This document shows, in pieces, positions 24,089 through 31,375 of a DNA stretch of 34,153 bases. The DNA is from an uncultured Clostridia bacterium (GTDB taxonomy: Bacteria; Bacillota; Clostridia; Oscillospirales; Ruminococcaceae). The position numbers and the translations under genes are program-made. Location of the stretch: assembly GCA_945873955.1 (NCBI GenBank), contig CAMCFA010000027.1, forward strand, positions 1 through 34,153. The letters are read 5' to 3'. The notes under the pieces are model-generated. The model ran no database searches and was not told the origin of the DNA. It worked only from the letters and a program-made list of their open reading frames with translations. Every line of letters begins with the position of its first letter. The stretch's first letter is position 1.

Positions 24089-24273
24089 GCGAAAAAGACA
24101 GCAAAGGGCTGTTTTCCGCCGAAATAAAGATTGAGGAACAGGAAACGCCTAAAATGAACGAGGCACAGCACAAGGCACTTAACCGCAAGATACTATTTCT
24201 TATCAGCCTGTTTGCCGGCTTTTCGCTGTTAAGCCTATTTATGCGATTCCTAATGGACATCACCGGTTCATAG
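24085..24273 (+). CDS. Small single-pass membrane protein
   Basis: The protein has 62 residues and starts with TTG, overlapping the parB stop as TTGA. AAAGGAG lies 11 nt upstream. One hydrophobic helix is present near the C-terminus (ILFLISLFAGFSLLSLF). The N-terminal half is charged and cytoplasmic. Function is unknown. The overlap shows that it belongs to the partition operon. Confidence 0.7.
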   Translation: MSEKDSKGLFSAEIKIEEQETPKMNEAQHKALNRKILFLISLFAGFSLLSLFMRFLMDITGS

Positions 24274-24300
24274 AGCCGTGATATACCCCATCTTTCCAAC

Positions 24301-24328
24301 GGGCGCATATTCTCCCATCTATGCGCCC
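24301..24328 (+). other. Hairpin in the leader of the replication operon
   Basis: GGGCGCATA (24301-24309) and TATGCGCCC (24320-24328) are perfect 9-bp arms with a 10-nt loop. It is followed by further pairing (TAGTATATG against CATACACTA, one mismatch) up to the terminator-like hairpin at 24388. I recognise no known riboswitch. Confidence 0.5.
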
Positions 24329-24387
24329 ACATTTCCGGCCGATAGTATATGCAGGTGCAACTCCGGCAGGCTGGACCATACACTACC

Positions 24388-24417
24388 GGCTCCCGACAGA
24401 AAACGGGAGCCTATTTT
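24388..24417 (+). terminator. Terminator or attenuator before the replication genes
   Basis: GGCTCCCG (24388-24395) and CGGGAGCC (24404-24411) pair around an 8-nt loop, followed by TATTTTTGTTTT. It sits only about 20 bp before the next gene, so downstream genes need read-through, antitermination or a promoter inside this leader. Confidence 0.75.
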
Positions 24418-24439
24418 TGTTTTCAGCAGGAGGTATTAC

Positions 24440-24754
24440 ATGAGAGCAAATTCAGATATGCCAATCGTTATACGACAGGGCGGGATAGTCACAGCCGACA
24501 GCGAGCGCAGAAACCATATTGTCAGAGAGCTTGTGCTTTCCGGTAAGCTGAAAGCGCTTACAGCGACAGAAATGGGTACATACCTTGAACTTATGCTCCG
24601 CGAATTTGACGCGACCATTCCGCTTACGACCTACAAAAACGAGGTAAAGGACGATTTCCGCTGCGGTATTGACGGTCTTATCGGAAAGAGATTTATCGTA
24701 CCTGCCGACAGATGCGGCTACATCTTTGTAAATCTCAAAAAGTGGGATATATAG
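24440..24754 (+). CDS. Unrecognised 104-residue ICE protein
   Basis: The ATG at 24440 has CAGGAGG 7-8 nt upstream. The protein is soluble, with VIRQGGIVTADSERRNHIVR near the N-terminus and GIDGLIGKRFIVPADRCGYI near the end. It stops 13 bp before the replication protein and should be cotranscribed. No family or motif is recognised. Confidence 0.7.
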   Translation: MRANSDMPIVIRQGGIVTADSERRNHIVRELVLSGKLKALTATEMGTYLELMLREFDATIPLTTYKNEVKDDFRCGIDGLIGKRFIVPADRCGYIFVNLKKWDI

Positions 24755-24767
24755 GAGGTGCAGCGCC

Positions 24768-25778
24768 GTGAACAAGTCAAACGACCAGATTATTCGCATT
24801 AAACACGAACGGCAGTATATGGTCATATCCAACTACTGCCTGTTCAACGAGCCTCAAATGTCGGGAAAGAGCAAGAATGTGCTTTCCACAATGCTTGCTT
24901 TGCCCGACGGATACAACATAACCATCAAGGGCATTTCCAGCTTTATGAAGGACGGTATATGCGCTATACGCAGCGCGATGGACGAGCTTGAGGAACATAA
25001 ATACCTAAAGCGTCGAAAACTGAGGGACGAGAAAGGCAGATTTTTCGGAGTGGAATACACCGTTTATGAATTACCCTACACCATGCTTGAGGGCGAGCAG
25101 ACAGAGTATAAACTTGCCGCCAAGAAAGAAAAAGCTGTTTCTTCTGCTGCTCCGAAATGCGATTTTCCTAATACGGAAGCTCCGCATACGGAAAACCGCA
25201 CACAATCAAATACTGTTGAAAAAAATATTGTATTTATCAAATCTGTCGATGACAGAAAAGATATAGATACTGAAAAAAGAAATAACTGTATAGACAGCTT
25301 TGTTTCTACCGCGGAGGTTGAGCAGCAGATAAATGCAGACGAACTCAAACAGAAACTTGACGATAGGTTTGTCGATATGGTTGTTGAAATAATAACCACC
25401 TGCCGGAACGCTAATTCTGTCCGCATATCCGGGCGTGTTATTCCAAAGGACGAGCTGCACAAGCGTTTTGCTGCAATAACCTATGATGACGTGATGAACA
25501 CCGCCAATTCCGCACGGAAACGAAAGGCGGCGAACCCCAAAGCGTATATTCGTGCTATCCTTTTCAGCGGCAGTTATTCCCAGGAGTATGACAGATACAA
25601 TCCGGAAAACCGGATTAACGCATTTTACTCCGACTATGATACTCAGACATCATCAATCGACATTGACGGAATTTTAGCAGACATACGCGCTAAGTACCGA
25701 CAACCCGAAGATGAACCGGAACATCCGCCTTTCTGCGTTACGAACGATACGGGGCAATACACGCGGCAATTCAACTAA
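24768..25778 (+). CDS. ICE replication-initiator-like protein (winged helix, DUF6017-like)
   Basis: The protein has 336 residues and starts with GTG at 24768, preceded by AGGAGGTG. The N-terminal domain (residues about 15-100) has the winged-helix order of RepA_N/DnaD-like proteins: YMVISNYCLFNEP, then NVLSTMLALPDGYNITIKGI and AIRSAMDELEEHKYLKR. The C-terminal domain (about 200-290) has DMVVEIITTCRNANSVRISG and ARKRKAANPKAYIRAILFSG, which resembles DUF6017. Proteins with this order are common in clostridial ICEs. A role in replicating the excised circle is likely but inferred. Cys/Ser-rich low-complexity sequence links the domains. Confidence 0.75.
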   Translation: MNKSNDQIIRIKHERQYMVISNYCLFNEPQMSGKSKNVLSTMLALPDGYNITIKGISSFMKDGICAIRSAMDELEEHKYLKRRKLRDEKGRFFGVEYTVYELPYTMLEGEQTEYKLAAKKEKAVSSAAPKCDFPNTEAPHTENRTQSNTVEKNIVFIKSVDDRKDIDTEKRNNCIDSFVSTAEVEQQINADELKQKLDDRFVDMVVEIITTCRNANSVRISGRVIPKDELHKRFAAITYDDVMNTANSARKRKAANPKAYIRAILFSGSYSQEYDRYNPENRINAFYSDYDTQTSSIDIDGILADIRAKYRQPEDEPEHPPFCVTNDTGQYTRQFN

Positions 25779-25790
25779 CGGAGGTTTTTA

Positions 25791-26996
25791 ATGGCTTTTT
25801 CTTTCAGAAATAAAGATGTGTACATAAATGCACAGAAAAGTGAGAACGCACCTGTTCCCACTGCGGCAGTCCTTCCCATTCAAACGGTTGTCCCCTCCGA
25901 AACCGCTTTTGATGAGGAAATGCACACCCTTGAGGTGTCCGCCGAGAGAGCAAGCGAGATTGTAGCCGGAGGAACAGGCAGCGAACAGCCTATCGTGACA
26001 TCTCCGTATATGTCTGCCGAGCAGGTAAACGAGTATGTTGCCAACGTGCTGAAAACATATTTTCCGCTGCCCTCAAAGCAGATAGCCGCCGAGCGTATCA
26101 CCCTCGGACACAATCGCCTATCGGTAAGTTACATGGCGGACGAGCAGCTTAAAGGACTTGCGTCGGATATGTATGCAAACAGCCTTCTGGAGCCTATTCT
26201 TGTTGTACCCATTGATTCCGGAAAGTTTGAAATCGTCGCCGGTTACAATCGTTTCAAGGCGGCAGAGGATATATTGCGCTGGGACGAGATACCCTGCAAG
26301 GTAGGCAACAGAGAAGTCCTTACCGACGAGGTGCAGAAGATGATCGCGGCAATAACAAATCTGTTCCGTGCGGACAGCATGACTTTCGGCGAGCTGTTTC
26401 GTTCATTCACAGCGTTGCAGCTTTATGAACCCCGCGAAAAACTGATTGCGCTTTTCCACCTTTCAGAGAGTGAGGTAAACAGGCTTGCCGAATTGTCCGT
26501 CCTCAACCCAGAACTCATGGAATATGTTGGGAGCTGCATTGCGGCAGATATTGCCTTGGTACGCTGTTCAGCTTTTAAGGAGGTGCGTATGCGTAAGTAC
26601 ATAAAACGGCTTGCTGAAAAGAAAGGCAGTACCTATATCGGCGTTACGATTTTCGTGATGATAATGGTAATGATGCTGATGTTCATCATCACCGTTGCCC
26701 CCGTTTTCCTTACGAAAATGACTCTGAACAATTACGCGAACGAGCTTTGCCGTGAGGCAGAGATTGCCGGCAGAGTAGGCAGCGAAACCACCGCACGGCT
26801 TGAGCGGCTAAACGAAACCAGTGGAATTACCCCAACCGTTGTATGGTCGAAAAACGGTAAGATACAGATAGGCGATACATTCACCGTGACAGTATCCACA
26901 CAAGTGGACTTATCGTTCTTTGTTTTTACCGGGCACCCGATCACAATTACATCCAGCGCAAACGGTATCTCGGAGGTGTACTGGAAAAATGCTTAA
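25791..26996 (+). CDS. ParB-like protein fused in frame to a TadE-like pseudopilin
   Basis: This open frame has 401 residues. Residues about 95-245 are ParB-like (ITLGHNRLSVSYMADEQLKG, IVAGYNRFKAAEDI, then MTFGELFRSF). The ParB part stops being recognisable near LNPELMEYVGSCIAADIA. The frame then reads straight through an AAGGAGGTG ribosome binding site into the start of a separate pseudopilin-like domain (residue 267 onward). A normal ParB-like gene would have its own stop, so this looks like a deletion that removed the 3' part of one gene and everything up to the next. GGAGG precedes the ATG at 25791. Whether the fusion protein or only the separate pseudopilin functions is unknown. Confidence 0.75.
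   Translation: MAFSFRNKDVYINAQKSENAPVPTAAVLPIQTVVPSETAFDEEMHTLEVSAERASEIVAGGTGSEQPIVTSPYMSAEQVNEYVANVLKTYFPLPSKQIAAERITLGHNRLSVSYMADEQLKGLASDMYANSLLEPILVVPIDSGKFEIVAGYNRFKAAEDILRWDEIPCKVGNREVLTDEVQKMIAAITNLFRADSMTFGELFRSFTALQLYEPREKLIALFHLSESEVNRLAELSVLNPELMEYVGSCIAADIALVRCSAFKEVRMRKYIKRLAEKKGSTYIGVTIFVMIMVMMLMFIITVAPVFLTKMTLNNYANELCREAEIAGRVGSETTARLERLNETSGITPTVVWSKNGKIQIGDTFTVTVSTQVDLSFFVFTGHPITITSSANGISEVYWKNA
26589..26996 (+). CDS. DUF4320-like TadE-type pseudopilin (internal start in the fused frame)
   Basis: The ATG at 26589 has AAGGAGGTG 4-5 nt upstream, a strong independent start. The 135-residue product has a basic N-terminus, then a hydrophobic helix (IFVMIMVMMLMFIITVAPVF), then CREAEIAGRVGSETTARL and VVWSKNGKIQIGDTFTVTV, ending SANGISEVYWKNA. 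This matches DUF4320 proteins found in clostridial ICEs, which resemble TadE minor pilins. It should sit in the membrane as part of a pilus-like or transfer apparatus. It overlaps the next gene by 8 nt. Confidence 0.75.
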   Translation: MRKYIKRLAEKKGSTYIGVTIFVMIMVMMLMFIITVAPVFLTKMTLNNYANELCREAEIAGRVGSETTARLERLNETSGITPTVVWSKNGKIQIGDTFTVTVSTQVDLSFFVFTGHPITITSSANGISEVYWKNA

Positions 26997-27501
26997 AAGG
27001 TTACGCTCCAACAAGGGCTTTTCTACGGTCATGACCTCGGTTATTGTTATCGTTGTAATGCTGCTTGCCTTTGGTATTTTTGAGGTTATCCGCATAAATA
27101 TCGAGGTGGCAGCAATTCGCGATAAGTATGAGGACGCTATCATTCATGTTTCGGTGTCAAATTATGCGAAACTATATCAGAATGTGCGCGAGGGACAGGC
27201 AGCAAGCTATTCTAACACAGGCGGCTATGTGTGGCGTGAATCACATACCGCGACTAAAGCGCAAATCATGCAGTATATGAATAATGCCATGTCCAACGGC
27301 GAAATAGCACAATGCACGATAAAGAACATTACCTTTTCAGTAACCCCGGCTCCCCGCGCTCCCGGCGACACAAGCACAGCCGAGAAATTTTCCGTTGAGG
27401 GAACGATAGAGGTTGAGATACCCTATGATTTTGCATGGTCAAGCCTTGCCCCAATGCGCTATACGCTGGAGGTAAAGTCGGAATGGAAAGCAAAGTTTTA
27501 A
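26989..27501 (+). CDS. Second TadE-like pseudopilin
   Basis: The protein has 170 residues. The ATG at 26989 overlaps the previous stop, with GGAGGTG about 11 nt upstream. LRSNKGFSTVMTSVIVIVVM and LLAFGIFEVIRINIEVAAI form the type IV pilin-like N-terminal helix with a short basic leader. The rest is a beta-rich periplasm-side domain ending in VEIPYDFAWSSLAPMRYTLE. It pairs with the DUF4320-like protein. The motor and platform proteins expected for a Tad-type system are not in the window. Confidence 0.75.
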   Translation: MLKRLRSNKGFSTVMTSVIVIVVMLLAFGIFEVIRINIEVAAIRDKYEDAIIHVSVSNYAKLYQNVREGQAASYSNTGGYVWRESHTATKAQIMQYMNNAMSNGEIAQCTIKNITFSVTPAPRAPGDTSTAEKFSVEGTIEVEIPYDFAWSSLAPMRYTLEVKSEWKAKF

Positions 27502-27512
27502 TGAATAAGAAA

Positions 27513-27534
27513 CCGCCCCGAATACTCGGAGCGG
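27513..27534 (-). terminator. Terminator between pseudopilin and toxin-antitoxin genes
   Basis: CCGCCCCGA (27513-27521) and TCGGAGCGG (27526-27534) form a 9-position stem with one mismatch and a 4-nt loop. On the minus strand TTTCTTATT follows. It could work in both directions between the convergent genes. Confidence 0.55.
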
Positions 27535-27540
27535 ATAGCC

Positions 27541-27852
27541 TTATCTGCAATAGAGGTTGAATTTTTCGGGGATAGTCGGGTCAGTTTTCAGCATATAAAG
27601 CATTCTTCTTGCTGTTCCGGACGGAGTGTTTGTGCCGCTTTCCCAAGCCTCTACGGTCTTTACGGAAACACCCATGACAGCGGCAAAAATAACCTGCGTC
27701 ATGTTTAGGGAGTTTCTTATGCTCTTTACCTCATCGGAATCAATGTCGGGAATAGGAGCAACAGAAATCGTTGCAGTACGAGCCTTGACATTGCCTTTTT
27801 CGTACTCAACGGCTTCATTAAGACCCTGCATAATGCTTTCATAAACACTCAT
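27541..27852 (-). CDS. HTH antitoxin of the RelE-type pair
   Basis: The protein has 103 residues. The C-terminal half is a helix-turn-helix (VKSIRNSLNMTQVIFAAVMG, then VSVKTVEAWESGTNTPSG), the usual order for antitoxins of RelE/HigB-type toxins encoded after the toxin gene. It starts 3 bp after the toxin stop and is therefore cotranscribed. It should neutralise the toxin and repress the operon by binding the palindrome in the promoter. Confidence 0.85.
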   Translation of the reverse strand: MSVYESIMQGLNEAVEYEKGNVKARTATISVAPIPDIDSDEVKSIRNSLNMTQVIFAAVMGVSVKTVEAWESGTNTPSGTARRMLYMLKTDPTIPEKFNLYCR

Positions 27853-27855
27853 GGA

Positions 27856-28203
27856 TCATTCTCCTTTCAGCTGTTTGTCCAGGAACTCAATCACTCGTTT
27901 GATATTGTTCCTTTCGGCTTGTGATAGATTTTCCTTTTCGTTCTTTTGATAAACGGTTATCAGGTAGATTTTCTCATAGACAACAAAATCAACATAGGCA
28001 ACTCTTGCGCTGCCGCTTTTTCCCCTGTTTTCAAAGGCAAAGCGCAGCTTTCGCAGCCCACCGGTACCTTGAATTACATCGCCTTTTTGTGGGTTTTCAA
28101 GCAATTCAAGCTGCAATCTGTTTAAATCCTTGTCTGTAAGCCCAAGATTTGCCCATTGCTTATCAAATTCGGGGAGCATAACAAATGTTCTTGTCAATAG
28201 CAT
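27856..28203 (-). CDS. RelE/ParE-family toxin
   Basis: The frame has 115 residues from ATG 28203. That ATG is only 2 nt after AAGGAGG, so the TTG at 28197 (MTRTFVMLPEFDKQW) may be the real start. The fold pattern is visible: FDKQWANLGL, LLENPQKGDVIQGTGGLRKL, then RGKSGSARVAYVDFV and KIYLITVYQKNEKENLS. Such toxins usually cleave mRNA at the ribosome. The operon runs against the ICE transfer genes and probably stabilises the element. Confidence 0.88.
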   Translation of the reverse strand: MLLTRTFVMLPEFDKQWANLGLTDKDLNRLQLELLENPQKGDVIQGTGGLRKLRFAFENRGKSGSARVAYVDFVVYEKIYLITVYQKNEKENLSQAERNNIKRVIEFLDKQLKGE

Positions 28204-28219
28204 TCCCTCCTTTGATATT

Positions 28220-28248
28220 ATTATACCCTATTTAATAGGGTTTGTCAA
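28220..28248 (-). promoter_or_regulatory. Consensus promoter with palindromic operator for the toxin-antitoxin pair
   Basis: On the minus strand TTGACA (28248-28243) and TATAAT (28225-28220) are 17 bp apart. The spacer holds the perfect palindrome ACCCTATTTAATAGGGT (28225-28241), ideally placed for repression by the antitoxin. Confidence 0.85.
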
Positions 28249-28284
28249 GAGGTTCTAAAATAATTATATGGAGGTGCAGAGTCA

Positions 28285-28476
28285 ATGGTGAATAGACTTC
28301 ACCTAATAAATATTAAGCCTTTAGCAGCTGTTATCGGAATTGAGAAGGAGAACACCAATGAGCCAAAACAAACCAACCCTTATATTACTGAATGTTGCAG
28401 ACCGAACGGAATACATCGTCTGTCCGCCTTCAATCTCACCGGAAAATGTGGTGCGGCTAATCGACGAATACAGTAA
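28285..28476 (+). CDS. Possible short leader frame before the transfer genes
   Basis: GGAGGTG lies 7 nt before the ATG at 28285, an ideal ribosome binding site, and the frame has 63 codons. It overlaps the next gene by more than 100 nt in another frame and its later residues look unnatural. It may be a leader peptide, or the 5' remnant of a deleted gene. Confidence 0.3.
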   Translation: MVNRLHLINIKPLAAVIGIEKENTNEPKQTNPYITECCRPNGIHRLSAFNLTGKCGAANRRIQ

Positions 28477-29626
28477 GCAGGAGAGCTTTTGCGAAGCGGA
28501 GCAGCTCTTTCTCATTGATATTGAGAAGATGGGCGCACACACATCGTATGATGATTACACCGCCGCCAAGAACGCTGAAAACTACCTTGCTTTCGAGGTC
28601 GATTTTCTGTTCCGTAGAATTACTGCCGCAGATAGCACATCTAACGAGATACAGACGCACTCATTTTCGTTCAATTACATTGATTTGTTTATCCGCACGA
28701 ATATGGGCAGGGAAACAACGCCCGACGGTGCAAGTATGGGCAGCATAATGCTTTTTAACGAACCCGAACTTGAATATCGCGAGGTTTTCTTTATCGACTA
28801 TGAAAAGAACGAGGTGCGCTGGATGTACTACAATCCCGACAGCACCTCAAACGGTCAGATAGTGACCAATCATCTGGATTTTGAGGATATTGTGGATATT
28901 GCTAAGACCTATTCAAGAGATTATGATTTTTTCAATCACCTTCAGAGCAGCTGCCGCCAATACCTTGCCGACCGCGGAACAGAATGTTTTGAGGCGGCGG
29001 TAAATGATTTTCTCAAACCCGCCGCCGTGTGCGTTGCAGACGAATATGCTATGAAACTGCTCACAAAAGCAGCCCGGCGCGGACTCGGACTTGATAAAAC
29101 CACCTGGGACTTTACCAATGACCGCCGCATAATGAGAGATTTTCTGCGTAAAGACCGCAGGGAATTTCTTCAGCTGCACTCTTACCTCAACGAACAGGAC
29201 TACACCGCTGCACTGGTAAATACTCTGAATATTTCCCATCCCATCACATTCACACGCCTTGAATTGTCACAGGGGAATGAAACAGAGGTGTTCTTTGAGG
29301 GCAGCTATTGCAACTGTGAGGAATATCTCAAAAACAGCGACAGAGCTGATGAATACATCTACTGCCACAATCAGAGCGACACGGTTGATGCGGAGTATGA
29401 ATACTACCATTTTGCTCCGACAGGTATCACGGGCGAAACCGAAAATGCCACCGCAGAGCAGCTTGAACATATTTCTCATTTCTGGGACGAGATAGAGAAT
29501 GTAGGCGAGCTTACTCTGCTTGAAAGCGGCAGTTTTTCTGTTGAACGCTCCTCATTTCTCGGTTTAGATGAAGAAAGCTACTGCGGTGATGACGATTACG
29601 ATTGGGAGGACAACGAATTACTATGA
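28358..29626 (+). CDS. Unrecognised 422-residue acidic ICE protein
   Basis: The ATG at 28358 has AAGGAG 8 nt upstream. The protein is acidic, without signal peptide or membrane helix. Seen in order: a beta-rich N-terminus (TLILLNVADRTEYIVCPPSI), FVDFLFRR-like and SFSFNYIDLFIRTNMG segments, a helical middle (DFLKPAAVCVADEYAMKLLT), and a very acidic C-terminus (CGDDDYDWEDNELL). It overlaps the next gene by 4 nt (ATGA). I recognise no family. Its position between the toxin-antitoxin pair and the transfer ATPase suggests a conjugation or element-maintenance role. Confidence 0.8.
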   Translation: MSQNKPTLILLNVADRTEYIVCPPSISPENVVRLIDEYSKQESFCEAEQLFLIDIEKMGAHTSYDDYTAAKNAENYLAFEVDFLFRRITAADSTSNEIQTHSFSFNYIDLFIRTNMGRETTPDGASMGSIMLFNEPELEYREVFFIDYEKNEVRWMYYNPDSTSNGQIVTNHLDFEDIVDIAKTYSRDYDFFNHLQSSCRQYLADRGTECFEAAVNDFLKPAAVCVADEYAMKLLTKAARRGLGLDKTTWDFTNDRRIMRDFLRKDRREFLQLHSYLNEQDYTAALVNTLNISHPITFTRLELSQGNETEVFFEGSYCNCEEYLKNSDRADEYIYCHNQSDTVDAEYEYYHFAPTGITGETENATAEQLEHISHFWDEIENVGELTLLESGSFSVERSSFLGLDEESYCGDDDYDWEDNELL

Positions 29627-30654
29627 CATACAGCGTTTCTAAGGTGATTTCTCTCATAAATCGCATGATTGCCGAAAAAGGAACGAAAGATTTTCCTGCG
29701 GAGTTTTACGAAGGCACAAACACATACGATTTTGTTAAGCATTGCACCAGAGATAGCAGGCTTGACAGAGAGCTTGTAAACACATATCACCCATATTTTC
29801 AGAAAGATTGTTTATACAACATTCTTGTCCAATGGTGCGATATGAGGAATGAAACCGCGAACGATCTTCTGAACGAAAACAACCGCACTACCAACACTAT
29901 TACTCTCATTTCGTTGATTGAGAACGGAAAAAAGTTGTATTTCCGCTGTGATGAACTGGACACGGCTGATGCACTTATGCTGTTTCATACCGACAGCCTT
30001 GCTGAAACATTATCCAAATCGGCGCTGTTTATCCCTCAAACAGATTATATCGACAATATGATAAGCTCTGAAAATGTGCTTGAAATTGAGTTTAATGCGG
30101 ACAGGCGTTCCGTAGCTGTTATGAATTATTTCAGCGGCGGCGAGGTGAAAGAAAAGCGAACATCATTCCCCTTTGACCGTATTCCCGCTGCCTATGACCA
30201 TTACATCAACACCCGATATGAGCCTATCAGCATAAACGGAGAGAGCGTTATTCTTCCGGACGGACTTGAAGGCGAATGGCGAGTAGTTGACGGAAGGCAG
30301 CTCCTTTCCGACAATCCGCAGTACCTTGTGGAGAGCGTAAACTACGGGCTTTCGCCCGACGTGAAATATGCCATTGTAGACGGAAACGGTCAGCTTATTA
30401 TGGATAATGTGGATAGTATTGACGCAGCTCAAGGGCAAACCACAGAAAGCAATCCCGTTCGTATCAAGACTAGCCTTGCCGGAGAACTATGGAGAGAGAA
30501 CAAAGGCTCTGTCTTTATAGGTGATTATAACCCCGCAGACGTTCTTGATTTATGCAGCTCGCCGGATTATACGCTTAAAGCATATCCGTCAGCGATATGG
30601 GCGCATTTATCCATGCAGAACGAGCAGACTGATGAAAACGAGATTGAACCTTAA
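29623..30654 (+). CDS. Unrecognised 343-residue ICE protein
   Basis: The ATG at 29623 overlaps the stop of the gene before it (ATGA) and GGGAGGA lies 12 nt upstream. It resembles the preceding protein in style: soluble, with helical N-terminal (VISLINRMIAEKGTKDFPAE) and beta-rich later parts (NYFSGGEVKEKRTSFPFDRI), then EGEWRVVDGRQLLSDNPQYL. No catalytic motif is visible. It may be a paralogue or partner of the preceding protein, judged from context only. Confidence 0.8.
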   Translation: MTYSVSKVISLINRMIAEKGTKDFPAEFYEGTNTYDFVKHCTRDSRLDRELVNTYHPYFQKDCLYNILVQWCDMRNETANDLLNENNRTTNTITLISLIENGKKLYFRCDELDTADALMLFHTDSLAETLSKSALFIPQTDYIDNMISSENVLEIEFNADRRSVAVMNYFSGGEVKEKRTSFPFDRIPAAYDHYINTRYEPISINGESVILPDGLEGEWRVVDGRQLLSDNPQYLVESVNYGLSPDVKYAIVDGNGQLIMDNVDSIDAAQGQTTESNPVRIKTSLAGELWRENKGSVFIGDYNPADVLDLCSSPDYTLKAYPSAIWAHLSMQNEQTDENEIEP

Positions 30655-30674
30655 TTCAGAAAGGAACAAAGCCT

Positions 30675-31364
30675 ATGCAGATAGCAATTTCCCTTATTGT
30701 GCTGGCGCTTTGCGGCGGTTTTCTCTGGTGGTTTCGCAGGAACGAAGCTGCCAAAAGTATAAAGTCCAACGACGAGGAAGAACGGGAGAAAGCCGCAAAA
30801 GCCACAGCGCAGGAGTTTATTAATGCCCGAACACTAGGAGAAAAATGCCTTTACACTATTGACGATATGATTATCGCAGCCGTACAGATCGAAGGTCTGT
30901 CAATCGAGCTGTTTTCAAACGCGGAGCAGGAGGTTATAAAGCGAAACCTCTCATCTCGCTTGTCCTCTGTAAAATACCCATACAAGTATATCGCGGTATC
31001 CCGTCCTGTTGATATATCCCGCGCCCTCCGCGATTATGAACAGCTGAAAAACGATGCTGCCGGCGGCAGGCGAAAGCTGATAAAAGCAGAAATGGACGAG
31101 CTTGCGGGAATGGTAATGTCAGGTGAAACGCTGGAACGTCAGTATTACATCATCATCTGGGAAAGCACCAAGCGCGAGGACGAGCGTGGTATCGTTGCAA
31201 GAGCCGAGGAACTTGCCAAGATATACAACGAAAACCGCATTAAAGCAAGCGTTGTTGACAGCCGCGGTCTTGTTCGCCTTTGCAATCTCGTGAATATTCC
31301 CGCTTATGCTCACCTTGAAAACACAGACGTTGACGAGAAGATTTCCGTACTGAAAGCAAGATGA
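30675..31364 (+). CDS. Membrane-anchored conjugal transfer protein upstream of VirB4
   Basis: The protein has 229 residues. It begins with one membrane helix (IAISLIVLALCGGFLWWF). The cytoplasmic part includes IAVSRPVDISRALRDYEQLK, LAGMVMSGETLERQYYIIIW and VRLCNLVNIPAYAHLE. This order is seen in ICE proteins encoded just before VirB4-type ATPases. AAAGGAAC lies upstream of the ATG and the stop overlaps the first possible VirB4 start. It probably docks the ATPase to the transfer channel. Confidence 0.7.
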   Translation: MQIAISLIVLALCGGFLWWFRRNEAAKSIKSNDEEEREKAAKATAQEFINARTLGEKCLYTIDDMIIAAVQIEGLSIELFSNAEQEVIKRNLSSRLSSVKYPYKYIAVSRPVDISRALRDYEQLKNDAAGGRRKLIKAEMDELAGMVMSGETLERQYYIIIWESTKREDERGIVARAEELAKIYNENRIKASVVDSRGLVRLCNLVNIPAYAHLENTDVDEKISVLKAR

Positions 31365-31375
31365 AAGGACACCCT

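Noticed and set aside
24330-24400. Possible riboswitch in the leader before the replication genes
   Set aside because: Stem order and loop sequences match no riboswitch class I know; I keep it only as a structured leader or attenuator.
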